Shown here piece by piece: positions 1 through 11,776 of a stretch of 64,000 bases of DNA. The notes beneath the pieces were generated by a model, which ran no database searches, was not told where the DNA came from, and worked only from the letters and a program-made list of their open reading frames with translations. The DNA is from Wuchereria bancrofti (taxonomy: Eukaryota; Nematoda; Chromadorea; Rhabditida; Onchocercidae). Every line of letters begins with the position of its first letter. Position 1 is the stretch's first letter. The position numbers were made by a program, and so were the translations under genes. Where the stretch lies: NCBI GenBank assembly GCA_005281725.1, contig SSBO01000012.1, forward strand, positions 11,714,512 through 11,778,511, written 5' to 3'.

Positions 1-236
1 CGACAAAAAGGAGCGTTGGTATGAAAAGAATTGTGCTACAAATTTTAACAGCAGAAATCCAATTTTTCCATCATTACATCTTGCACTCTAGACAATAAAC
101 CCATTTACAAATTAATTCAATTTTCTCTGTGCTCCTCTTTTTCTAATCATAAAAGCAGATTCAGTAAGAAGATTACTTCTTACGCTGACATCGCCAGCAT
201 AGAAGTTGATGGGAACTGGTGATCCAGCTCTATAGG

Positions 237-3200
237 TCATCTTCTAGAGGTATTTGTTTGCTGTTGGAATGGACTCGTGGATCGCCTTTGCAACATTATT
301 TTGTTTCTCTCATTTTCTAGATCTCGTTCTTTCAAACTGTCGCTGATTCTTTTCTTTAATTCCGTTGGAAAACGATCATAGCAACGTTTACATGTTGGTT
401 TCATATCAAATTCATAAAATTTTGTCCTGAAATTTCATAAACAGAATTTTAAAACGGAATAAATTGATCATTGGATAAAAAGTCATATCCTCTCTACTTT
501 AAACCATTTTTTATAAAAATGAACACCGTGAATTAGATCTACTGAAATTTACCAAGAGTTCGCAGATGAAAAGGAACTACTCAGTTTATTTCTTCTATCT
601 AAGACACAACAACAATCACAACTGGTTACTTCTTATCAAAAAACCATAAATCATACTATACAAAAACAAAATGCAAACTAACGTGAAACTAACGTACTTA
701 AAAATTTCTCCGTCTGCATTAAATGTAAATGTAGCATAAGACTTTTTTTGAATTAAACAGTGAAATAAAACACTTTTTTGAAGTGAGAAAACAAGATATA
801 CTTGAAAAAATTACATACTTATGATCCATTTTTTTATCGCAAAGACTGCAACCAAAACAATCAACACACCACGATTTGTTGAGTGCTTGGAACACTTCAC
901 CACTGCATATTTTACCACATTTGAAACATACATTACCGTATAGCTAAATTTTGAAGTTATTCAAATCGACAGTACGATCCTAAATCGACAGTAGGATGGC
1001 AGCAACTTTTAATTTTTTAATAAAATGATAGCAAAACCATTATACATCAGAACCACTAGTATTTGATTAATGATTTATAGGGCAGTTTCTTCTCTTTTCA
1101 CTGATATACTATGGTGGTGGGCATCTTCTCTTTTCACTGATATACTATGGTGGTGAGCATATTAAAGTACCGGAAAATCTTTTTTATTGTCATATTCATG
1201 AGTAGAATATTCAGATGACAATCCAATTTCAAAGTGATACCTGTAGAAATAAAAATGGATAAACAACCATAACAAACAATGCTCACCAGTGCGTATCTCT
1301 TTTTCTTTGCAGTGCAACTATGTAAGCCTTTTAACAAACAACCATGAATAGTTGAAAAATTAACCTTATGATAATGTTGCTCGCAGTAAGCTAATCCTTT
1401 CTTCTCATAATGACGATGACCAAGAAACGGTTTTTCACAAACAGCACAAACGAAATGCTGCAAATTTTTTGTTTTTTCTTCTTACATTTCAAATCGTCAT
1501 ATGCCAAAACACTTCAAACTATGAGAATAGAATAAGAATATCAGATAATGAGAACAATTCCAGAAAAAGAATCATTGTTATCGTAAAAATCCAATGTATA
1601 TTCAAACCTCAACATGCCAATTTTTGCCTAATGCAGTAACTACACGTTCCTCAATCGGTCTGTGGCATGCGCCACAAATCGGAATACCCATCGTATCATG
1701 ACATCTCAAACAATACAATTCTCCACCGACTTCACGTGAATTTGTATCTAGTTCCACACTAAAAGATGCAAAACACATACTGATATTTCATTTCTAAGTC
1801 TTCATTTCTAAGTTTTCATTTTTAATACATTATTTCAATTACTTCGCTATCAACTATAACTCCTTTTCTTCTTCTGACAACAATAATTCTGAAAATCTAC
1901 CGTTCCTTTTTCTGTTTATTTGAGTTCTAATTAAAGTTAATTAATTCTGGTTACTCGAGTTAGAAATTACCCGCAACATTTGCATTTAAAATGATATGGA
2001 TGGAAGCTATCGCCATGATATTTAATATGGCCACCATCTTCAATAATGCCTTTGCATTTATGACATACATAACGACCTCGACCTGCTTCCTTTTCTCGCT
2101 CATTACATTCACGACAAAGCGCTCTAAAATATATAATAGCATTATTCTTTTAGCGATTGTCGTAAGACAACTAAAATAATGTGATAATGCTTACAAGTAT
2201 TGCTTCCATAAAATAACTTTAAATTCATCATCTACCCTTTTTCTCTTGTTTTCCTATTATTAACTTCTATTATTTTGATTTTGAGGATGAATTTAAACAT
2301 ACCTCCCACAATTCCTCAAAAATCCGATATCAGCAAGTTCCTTATTACATAATTCGCATCGGAAACACTGCGGATGCCAATTTGCGTTCATTGCCTTTAT
2401 TACTCGACCCACAATAAATTCGTCTGAACAGAACAAATGCAATAACAAAAGCTTTCTTAATGTTCGACATAAATATTTTTTAATTGGAATGTTTGTATGT
2501 GAAACATTTTAGGATGTCGTTTAGATGTTATCTTTGACGGATACCCATATATAAATAATGGGAAGAGAAAGAAACGAGAAAAAAAAATTTTTTTAAAAAT
2601 TTAAAGGAATAAGAAAAATCTAACATTTCAAACTCAAACAGCAATACTCTACATCAAATAATGCAGCACAAAATCAAGAAAAGAAGAATTAGAAAACATA
2701 CTACATTTATTGCAGCACGGCGCATATAACACGTGAAAATCATGCTCACAGTATTTTCGTCCGTCAAATTCGAAATATATGCCATCCGGAAATGGCTCGA
2801 AACACTGAGAACAACTGTAATATATCAATTCAGTAAAAGTGAAAGGAAAGTATACAATAATATGAAAGAAATAAGTACAAAAATATAGCAGCAGCTGAAC
2901 TACTGACAACGCCATTTCTCTTTCTAACACTTACCAGAGTGCTGTGAACCGAAAGAGAGGAGTTCAACGCCTATATGCTTCTAAGGGTACTGTACGGCAC
3001 CTCTTCGAGGCTAAATCTTTTCTAATAATGACTTGAACTACAAAAAGCAGAATTTAAGCATATGTGAAGGTTTTTTATTCGATTTTTGTACTAAAATTGT
3101 GAACGACATTCAACACAGAAGCTAAAAAGCAACTAACAAAATAAAAGTCCCATTCGAATACGAACATGGAAGCAACGCAAAATTTCATATGTAATTTTCA

Positions 3201-3432
3201 ATTTCATAAATGTAACTTCTCAAAGATTTAACAAATGTATTCCTAAAGAAAAGATTGACGAGTATAAAATGACCAAAACTTACACGAAACAATCAGAATG
3301 CCACACTTGTCCGGAAGAATTTACGATTTGTTCATTCAAATCAAAGCCATCATGACACCGCACACATGTTAAATTCTCGAAACCAGAGCTCAAATCACCG
3401 TTGATCACACTATCCATTCCACCGCAGACCAT
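237..3432 (-). CDS. unc-97: PINCH/UNC-97, five-LIM-domain adaptor (complete, 8 exons)
   Basis: Exons, 5' to 3' on the minus strand: 3432-3284, 2814-2702, 2423-2303, 2123-1971, 1758-1608, 1457-1365, 943-819, 426-237. All junctions are GT..AG and phases agree, giving 364 aa plus TGA. Five LIM domains are visible: LIM1 from about residue 23 (CVRC, then [12 protein letters not shown] and KYCEHDFHV), LIM2 ([16 protein letters not shown]), LIM3 ([15 protein letters not shown]), LIM4 ([15 protein letters not shown]), LIM5 ([16 protein letters not shown]), with paired Cys/His zinc ligands. A basic tail of about 40 residues follows. This order is diagnostic of PINCH. By family knowledge PINCH joins integrin-linked kinase and parvin at integrin adhesions, and UNC-97 sits in body-wall muscle attachments. 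Length is slightly above worm UNC-97. The start is the first ATG of exon 1, just before LIM1. No breaks seen. Confidence 0.95.
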
Positions 3433-5690
3433 TAATGACACTTCCTCCGAATAAGACTGTTTTCACCGAAAATTCTTCGCTGATTCGTACAAATCACAGT
3501 TCTGTCTAAATAAGTGCATATGTCCTTAATATAACTTCTACAGTGCCTTTAAAAAAGGCTCACCGTCTTATAAATTAGATCGAAACGTAAGACAAAACCC
3601 TAAAACTTGAAAAAGTCGTTTATTCCATCAAGTCATTTGTCTTATTACAACATTAAAACCTAGTGTCAGCTTATTAATCTTAAAACGAAAATATAAACAA
3701 ACAAATCAGAAGTTGAACAGCTGCTAAAAGTTTCATTTCATACTCTAGTATGCCCTATGAGAAGAGATACAACCATGATTACCAACTGCAGTAAATATAG
3801 GCTTCTTCACGCGACCGATATTTTTATTGACAAATAAATTCTCATCTGTTTGCTACTGGTTAAACATAAGAATTGTAAAAATGCAAGCAATTTGCTGTTG
3901 CCCTCATTCTTTCACAATTTCTGGATATAATTTCTGGATAAAATCAGAACGATTCTTGCCACTACTAAAAAGTTCCTTTAATGTTTATTTCTTGACAAAG
4001 TGAGAAAAGGACACGCACTACAATAATAGAAGATTGGTTTCCTAAGCCGAAAGACAAAATAAATGGTTGCCAAGCAATTTCAGAAAATGAAAAAAGAAAC
4101 TGGTCGCACAAAATAAATGTGAAGTAATACGTGCAATATAGGGTCAGCAATTTTCAGTGACAAATGTGTCCACAATATCTGCCGTATGTTCCACAAGAAT
4201 ATTCCATACAATAAAAGAACTACAAGAACTTGCTGTCATTTGGAAGAAATTGTTTACATCTGAATCGTTTTATAGAACAGAAGAAATTAGCTTTAAACAA
4301 TTCTAAATTCAAGAAAAAAATTTTAATCTAAACAATGTGAACAGAACAGATCACAGAGTAACAGCTGTGTATATATATATATATATATATGTATATATAG
4401 ATGTGTGCGTGTGTCTGTGTGTGTTTATGAGAAAGACTGCCGTGCACCAGTGAACAGAGCTTTCTGCTAAAAGGACGTGCTTTTCCAGAAAGAAACAAAA
4501 GAGGCGAGGAAACCAGAAGTGAGCAATGCTTCCTTAGCTCTCCTTCTCTAGGCTATGCTAACACTCAGCCCAGCTCGGCTCGACAGCCAGAATATTAGCT
4601 CTAAGTCTCTCAACCATAAGTCACTCTCCACGCCCCACCACTCACCTTCTCTTCGCAATTTAGCAAAACTTTTCCTCAACCTAAGGCTATTCGTACATGA
4701 CCTTAAGACACTGAACTCGAAAACATACTATGAGGAAAATCAGAAGCACCGCGATTCGAAGTTTACCGACAGACAGTATGACGTACTTCTTTCAGGAAGT
4801 GCATGACACCGCCAACATCCCTCCCACGTACGAGCAGACATCGTGCGGCTCAGGAAGTCAGAACTGTGACAAGAATGGAACGGTTTGTTAAATACTGCCC
4901 AGTGTACACGCTGCTACTTCATTTCTCAGGTAATGATGTGAATAGTATGTACGCTTAAGGCTTTCTCTAATTATGAATTTTCCATGAGACATTCTTTGTT
5001 GACTGTTAAGTTCCTCTTAGTTCTGGTAATCTTACTGAAAGAATATGTGTCTTAACATTCGGACAACATTCGGACAGACAGTCATTCGACGGTATCTGCT
5101 GATCTATAACTGCATAAATTAAACACTTCAACATTTCTTATTGAAATCTTCGCAAAATTAATAGTAGCACTAAACATTATTGAATTCAATCCCTTCAGTT
5201 TGTACGTTCATAAATGCTTGGCTCCGACTCATCCATGTAATTGCTTTCACATTGACGTCGGAGTGCACACCGAATACAATTATTATGCCTCTCCATCTCT
5301 CACCTGTACAGGTGTTCGCCACGCCACACGATATTCACTGGTCAGTAATTATTAGACTGGTTAAGACATTGGATAGCAAGGCCATTCAGAGAATATTAAC
5401 ACTTGTCAAAAAAAAAATTTTGACTTCCTTCACGAATGATCAAAGATGAATCATTGCAGGTTTATTTCTTACTACAAAGATAATACTTAACTAGAATTCT
5501 AAACAAAACATCGTTTATTTGACCATTTCATAATTAGTAACTATCATTTTCTTCAGCAGATAAATTTCCTTAAAAGATTGCACATAAAAGAGAAAACTTG
5601 GCTAATTGCCGGTTATTATAATAAATTGCTACATTACATTTTTTTAACAGCAAATTAATTTCCAATGCATAATTGCTGCGAGAATGAGTA
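3433..5690. other. Intergenic, 5' flank of unc-97
   Basis: I see no exon with coding character here. It contains the TA/GT microsatellite near 4.37-4.43 kb, and AT-rich sequence elsewhere. The unc-97 promoter should lie at its left end, but no element can be named. Short open frames such as 4555-4806 and 5180-5449 have no domain and no splice context. Confidence 0.5.
4368..4430. repeat. TA then GT dinucleotide microsatellite
   Basis: A run of about ten AT units passes into a GT-rich stretch. Simple repeat in the unc-97 upstream flank. Confidence 0.9.
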
Positions 5691-5691
5691 A

Positions 5692-6455
5692 AAGGATTTG
5701 GAAGTGATAAGGACCGATTGCAAGCACTGATAACGATTAGACTTAGGAAAGTGTTTTACTGATGGCCTACTTCCCTCAGTAGTCTAATTTGGAAACAAAG
5801 ATGTTGATGGTATCAAGATATAGTGTTGTTCAAGTGATTTTATCAGTTGTCATAAAAGTACAAATATGTTATCAGTAAATTAATATCCTAAGTTACCATG
5901 ATTTTATTAAACGGTGTATTCAGAATATTTCTTCGGAAATGTATTCTGTCACCCCACATATTCTGCAATGTTGTGATGTTGTTTTCTGCGCCATCCTTAA
6001 TGAATCTTCTTTCCTGTTTCCTAAAAATAGACTGGGAAGATAAAATGGTTATCAAGAAGTTGACATGAAGCAATGGCCACATTGCATGCTTAGAAATTGG
6101 AAGCATAAGATGATATAACAAACGAAATAATTGAATTTAAATCTCTAGTTTCATAAACTCATCGGTTTTCGAATTCTATTAATATGATGATAATGACGTA
6201 AGATATGTTCTGAACCACTGGCTCGCAGCTCCAAAAAATCCATTTCAATTTCTGATTATGAGCAATTGCATATCTTATCACAATATTTATTACAGATAAG
6301 GCATTAATTACGGTACGTGTATTGCCAATCGTAGAAAACGGGTATTTTCACGAACCTCAAAACGTCATCAAAAACATGCGTGATCAAATACTTTGGCTTT
6401 ACTCGGTACAAAGATTGTGACAGAACTGTTGACGGGAGCTCATTTTACCTCTCTG
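5692..6455 (+). repeat. Left arm of long inverted repeat
   Basis: The reverse complement of this stretch matches 9908-10560 closely over most of its length. The best-kept core is 5888-6121, where the same 77-codon frame is encoded identically in both arms. This arm has two extra blocks: about 70 bp near 5737-5805 and about 50 bp near 6338-6390. The arms are 3.45 kb apart and enclose the GPCR-like exons. The core looks exon-like in both arms (acceptor TTTTTAG before AAACAGGAAAG, donor ATG/GTAACT). Either it is a duplicated exon or part of an unidentified element. Confidence 0.8.
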
Positions 6456-6602
6456 CGACAACCTCTGGCATAAGGAGTGATGTAAATTCAGTTGTTATCT
6501 CATAACAGGCATTAATTGTTTCAATTCTTTAATACTATTTGCAGATTGTTCCAACAAACAAAGCATTCCAGAATGAGTTAAATATGAAATGAAAGGAAAT
6601 CA

Positions 6603-8139
6603 TTACTTAATGCACCCTGTGGAACCTACTTGATAGCGCATCGACAGACTGCACTGACTGCTGGTCATTTTTCTTTTCAACTTTCTGTTGTAGGACAGAA
6701 GGACGAGTACAGTGATAAAGGAAGTGATATCATTGATTAACACTGCATAGGAAATGAAGCGATAATATAACTTATTTGCTGCACTCAAAACACAAATGGA
6801 CACCCGAAGATTGGTTCCAAACTGCAACGCGATTTTACTGTTTGAACAATTTTATCAACATCAAAACCGAAAGATAAAACGTCCATCGAGCAATTCTGAT
6901 TTCTAGTTAACTTTCCAATAGATGACAATTAATCTGTTCTATGCTCCATGTAAAGCTTGTTTACCTCCCAAATTGCTTTATAATGTGTTTATTAATATAC
7001 TAAGAAAGCTTTTTTTAAACGAGTAATTTTCGACTATGATACCTGTCCGATGGCGTAAAAAATAAGCATCAGTCCTCCAGAACACCACTGCAAAATTATC
7101 ATTGTAGCAATAATAAAAGTATCTTTTCGTTTCTCGTAATGGACCAACCTTGAAAGCATTTAGAATGTTAATTTTTTTGTAATATGACGAAACTTTTCGT
7201 ACTCGACTTCAAATAGATGTATAGGCTTAGGTCAAGGTCAAGCAATGAAATTGTGTCCTGTCCCAAAAGTTCCGAAGCAAGAATAAACGGTTTTTTATTA
7301 GAATTAGCAGGTTGGACGTCATGTTTCAAGAATTGAATTTACACCCACTGCTTGGTCTGTCTTTTTACTTTTGCTAGCTGCAGTGGAACTCTTTATCTAT
7401 CGTTTGTTGAAGAATGTTCGTTACAGGGACACATCACCAAAAAATACACTTACTTCACGGTAGCAAACAGTCGTTCAATGGAAAAGGAATATTGAGGGAA
7501 CCCAAAACAAGCGGTGCACGAATGATAAAACAGTCGGTGTAAGGCATCAGAAGGTCACAGGGTCGGACTCAGTGACCTGCTGGACAAATAGATTTCATGT
7601 GCCGTCGTAATTGTTCCACCAAGACTGACCAACATTGCAGATATATTCATATTTTGTAAAAGTATGAGTGAATTTCTGTAAATTGTTGCTTCTGCTTTCG
7701 ATAAGTGACACTAGTCTGTTTGGTAAGAGAAAGGAGACAGACAGCCGTAGCTCACTTATTCAGATGAACTCACTACTGTTCTCTCAAGGTGACTGGATGA
7801 TTCTAAACTGGGCTCATCCCAGCCAACTAGGCACATTTGCTTCTTTCCATTCCCAAAGTACCCTCTATCCTGAGAGAAAAAGAAAGACTATTACCTGTGC
7901 AATGTTATCTGCTTCACCTCAGACAAAGTGAATTTTAGTATAAAAAAGGTTATTAAAACAATGCCCATCACAACAAGCGGTAAATAGCAAAATATTGTCA
8001 TTTTATGTCGTGCGAGGGCTTCCAAGCACAAATCATTCATACCCGTGTAATCGAGTCTCCAACTGAAATACGAGTAACCAGTAGAAAAGGGTTTCCCAAT
8101 CTGATATTCACTGTTTTCAATTCGATTTATTGGTTTTTT
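6603..8139 (-). CDS. GPCR-like multi-pass membrane protein, C-terminal exons (partial)
   Basis: Three minus-strand exons join in phase: 8139-7895 (the upper edge could instead be 8062), 7148-7043, 6821-6603, ending in TAA. They encode three hydrophobic helices: one before the KFTLSEVKQ segment, one around IIATMIILQWCSGGLMLIF, and one around FISYAVLINDITSFITVLV, then a basic NRKLKRKM tail. The spacing (helix, charged loop, helix, short loop, helix, basic tail) resembles transmembrane segments 5-7 plus helix 8 of a serpentine receptor, and nematodes carry many such genes. The family call is inference from topology; no signature motif was recognised. The 5' part may be the exon-like segments at 8701-8795 and 11635-11776, but the right arm of the inverted repeat lies between them. 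A different tetraspan-like protein remains possible. Confidence 0.5.
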
Positions 8140-8700
8140 CTGATTAAATGAAGGACATCCCTCCTTCTGCATTTCTCGGAATTGACAGATTAAACAAACG
8201 TTTGTTAGAGAAAAGAAAAAACAAAGTTACGCAACTGCAAACTATAAATTTAGCATCACTGATTTATCATAAACACAGAAGAGTAGTCGTTTCCATGGTG
8301 AATGAAGCGAAATTTGAATTTGCATTATTTCCGTCTTGCAGAAATGGTATTGTACTGAGTTAATTGCTAATAAATTCTTATTGCAACAAGTATTTTCGCA
8401 ACAAATTTGTATTCTTAGCACTTTAATTCTTCAAAGGCAAAGACTTTCATTGTTTACAGTTATCTCTATTACTTAAGTTTCAAGTACCTCAATTTGCACC
8501 TCAACGATTACATCCGAGAAAAATACAAACATTCTACTCTTTTTTATCATTTCCAATAGACGCAATCACTACGAAAAATTTTGTCATAATTCCACAACGT
8601 CGGTGGCGATAGCTTTATTGTTCTTTCACGATATCCTATAATATCGCGTTTGAACAGTGATAGGGAAGGAATGGCAAGGTGGACATTAAATTAAACTAAC

Positions 8701-8795
8701 AGTCCACTAATCTCTTCTAAAATCATTGGTACTACTATTGCTAAACCGTCGTTTCCTGGAAGTGAATTGAGTGCCGAGACGAACCGGATCAAAGC
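8701..8795 (-). CDS. Candidate isolated exon, unassigned
   Basis: The acceptor TATTTCAG is followed by an open frame with a hydrophobic end (GLAIVVPMILEEISGL) and a good donor GTTAGT at 8700. Read on without splicing, it stops within three codons. It could belong to the GPCR-like gene downstream (8139-6603) or be the last exon of another gene. No domain recognised. Confidence 0.3.
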
Positions 8796-11634
8796 CTGAA
8801 ATATACAAACAAAGTTTTAACTCCTTATATAGTGAGCATTGGTTTAGAGCAAGCGTATGATTACACTGAGTAATGAGATGTCACCCTCACATGATCTTTA
8901 CTCTTTATGATGTCGTGAAATAGGGTCTGAGTAGATCGTAGAGCCTAACAGTTAATGCTTTGCAGAGAAAGCAACGTTTAATCAACCTTTATTTTATTGA
9001 GATAAAGATTATCGTTGATCGCAGTTATTGAACAGTATTAGAAAGTTTGAGCAAGTAGTGGAAGAGCGGTGAATGTCACATTGCTAAGCAGAGAACCTAA
9101 CCTCAGTAAAGGTTATATAGTAAGCATTAAGACGCATTATTTACAATACCACAGTGGAGGTCAGCTAAACAAAGAGCTGTTAACCCTGTCAAATTCTAAT
9201 ATAATTTACAGTTAGCAAGGAACCGACAAACAATAAAAGGGGTCAACTAAATAAGGAGCTGGTAATAGCTACAAGAAAGATGAATTTCAGATAAATGATC
9301 TCTTATGTGACATTAGAACATTTGTCCAAGGAATACTCAAGTAATACAATCCTTATTTCTATGAATTTAATATAATTTTATTTCTACATATTATAATTTT
9401 ATTTTTCCGATATGGGAGTTGGTTTATATAACATTGCGTCAATTGGTCATAAGAGTAACTATTAAACTGGACGACCCCTATAATATTTCGATATACAATA
9501 CCTCTACAATAACCACTATAATAATTGACATTGCATGGGTTATAACAAAGAAGGTTAGTTGAGTAAAGAGTTGACAGTCTTTTAACAATCGAATTAGAGC
9601 AGCTGATAATGTATTGGTTAACAGACTGTAACATTCTAGGCAACGCATATAAGCTTAGTTACAATAGGAAAATAAGTGTTGGATAAATGATTTCTACTTA
9701 AGATATGAAATTGCGATAGCTTGATGTTTGTTTAGAAAATATTCAAATAAAATAGTTTTTGATCTAGAAATTTCTATCTTATGGATTTGGTAGAAAATTA
9801 TTTCCACGTATTATGGATTATTCCGGTTTTGCGACAGGTGTTAGTGGATGCATTCAATGATGATTCCTGTTCATTTCATCTGAAATTCATTTTCGGGATA
9901 CTTTTGCCAGGAGTGAAATGAGCTTCCATCAACAATTCTGTCACAATCTTTGTACCGAGTAAGGCCAAAGTATTTTCTACGATTGGCAATACACGTATCG
10001 TCCGTAATTAATGCCTCATCTGTAATAAATATTGTGATAAGATATGCAATTGCTCATAATCAGAAATTGAAATGGATTTTTTGGAGCTGCGAGCCAGTGG
10101 TTCAGAACATATCTTACGTCATTATCATCATATTAATAGAATTCGAAAACCGATGAGTTTATGAAACTAGAGATTTAAATTCAATTATTTCGTTTGTTAT
10201 ATCATCTTATGCTTCCAATTTCTAAGCATGCAATGTGGCCATTGCTTCATGTCAACTTCTTGATAACCATTTTATCTTCCCAGTCTATTTTTAGGAAACA
10301 GGAAAGAAGATTCATTAAGGATGGCGCAGAAAACAACATCACAACATTGCAGAATATGTGGGGTGACAGAATACATTTCCGAAGAAATATTCTGAATACA
10401 CCGTTTAATAAAATCATGGTAACTTAGGATATTAATTTACTGATAACATATTTGTACTTTTATGACAACTGATAAAATCACTTGAACAACACTATATCTT
10501 GATACCATCAACCGTTATCAGTGCCTACAGTCAGTCCTTATCGCTTCCAAATCCCTCCACTCATGCCTACAGTCACTACAGATGAACACACCAAAAATAA
10601 ATGCAAGCGAGCTCCAAGGATCACAGTCCTGTCCTCTATCAGTCGGTGTCAGTCCTCTTTCTCGCACAAAACTGAACTACCGCTCTTCTTGCCGCTCCTC
10701 GGCCTCATCTTCTCTCTCTCCTTCTCCTACTTCAATAATTCAACAGTGCGAGAGCGTTTTGTCACCACCTTTCTGACCTGAGATATCTCGGTTCTACGTG
10801 TCACAATAATGCATAGATTACATGCGTGCGTGAATAGGTAATATACGCTTACGTATCAAGTATTTGTTTACGTATCGTTCATTTCTTCTAAAGCCCAATA
10901 AACATAGATGGCGCACGCTGTTTGAATTGTTCATAGTTGTTTTATTTAAGATTTCAAATAGACACATCCAGAAGACTTTAACTTGTACTTCTTATTATCT
11001 TCAGGAAGGAGGAAAATATTAATAGCTGCGGAGATTTGAGGAAGAATAAACTGCGTGTCGTAGCCTTCTCTGCTTCATCTCAAGACTGCTATTCACTTTC
11101 TGTCGTAGTGACTGGTAAGACTCCCACCTTCACCTTGTCACTATTACATTCCTCATGAGAAATTCACCCTCACTTTCTAAATTGAGTCGTATTTTTCAAA
11201 CGATTTGTTTTTCTCAGTTTGTTTATTTCATTCCAAAGATGAAAATTCATCATATTCCTCCACACATTGCGGAATCACTCTGACAGTCACTGTTGTTCCT
11301 CTTCCGCTCATCTCTTCTCCCACCTGAGCTTACCACATTTCCCAGTGACCAACTGTCAACTGTGTTGTGTTCGCTGATCTCAAATGACTTACCAACTGTC
11401 CTCGAAGCCCAACCCAATTCCTAGCTTTGAGTTGCACTACGACTACCACAGCTTTTGCGTCCTCTTTGTAAGCGTTGCTCTAAAGCTAAGAGATTAAAAG
11501 TACCACTCAGAGATGCTACTCATGCTTCAAATTCAACAAAATAAAAAGCACCAGGTGAGCGGCCCTGTACTAACAAAAGCTGACGTAATAATATTAGCAT
11601 AAATTCGGATAAGAACAGATGTAAAGAACCATAC
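8796..11634. other. Gene-poor stretch holding the right inverted-repeat arm
   Basis: Outside the arm at 9908-10560, I see only short AT-rich frames. The sequence at 9.1-9.6 kb has loosely repeated phrases (GGTCAGCTAAACAAAGAGCTG, GGTCAACTAAATAAGGAGCTG, TTAGTTGAGTAAAGAGTTG), perhaps an old diverged repeat. Confidence 0.4.
9908..10560 (-). repeat. Right arm of long inverted repeat
   Basis: This arm is the inverted partner of 5692-6455, shorter by two internal blocks. The plus-strand frame at 10194-10427 translates identically to the minus-strand frame at 5888-6121. The adjoining plus-strand frame at 9950-10156 is hydrophobic. No terminal motif or target-site duplication is obvious at the arm ends. 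Confidence 0.8.
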
Positions 11635-11776
11635 ACTGAAACCGTAAGATTTGTTATAGCCTTTGTTGTAGACTGGTGCATATCTGATATTCGGTCCTAT
11701 CATAATGAGAAATACGAAGCTAAGTAGACAAACAGTAGCAGGGATGCTTAAAAGTTCACTTCGAGCTGTTTTCAAC
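11635..11776 (-). CDS. Candidate membrane-protein exon, unassigned
   Basis: The frame has a clear hydrophobic helix (PATVCLLSFVFLIMIGPNI) and a polar, Tyr-rich end before a donor GT at 11634. No ATG precedes it in frame, so an upstream exon is needed. It might be an upstream exon of the GPCR-like gene ending at 6603. That link is inference only. Confidence 0.35.

Noticed and set aside
1080..1160. Short local repeat (TCTTCTCTTTTCACTGATATACTATGG, twice)
   Set aside because: Small tandem duplication inside an unc-97 intron; no sign of function.
10285..10405. CRICG-containing frame in the inverted-repeat core, nuclear-receptor-like at first sight
   Set aside because: The frame stops within about 15 residues and lacks the other zinc ligands; the alternative frame is open through the whole exon-like unit.
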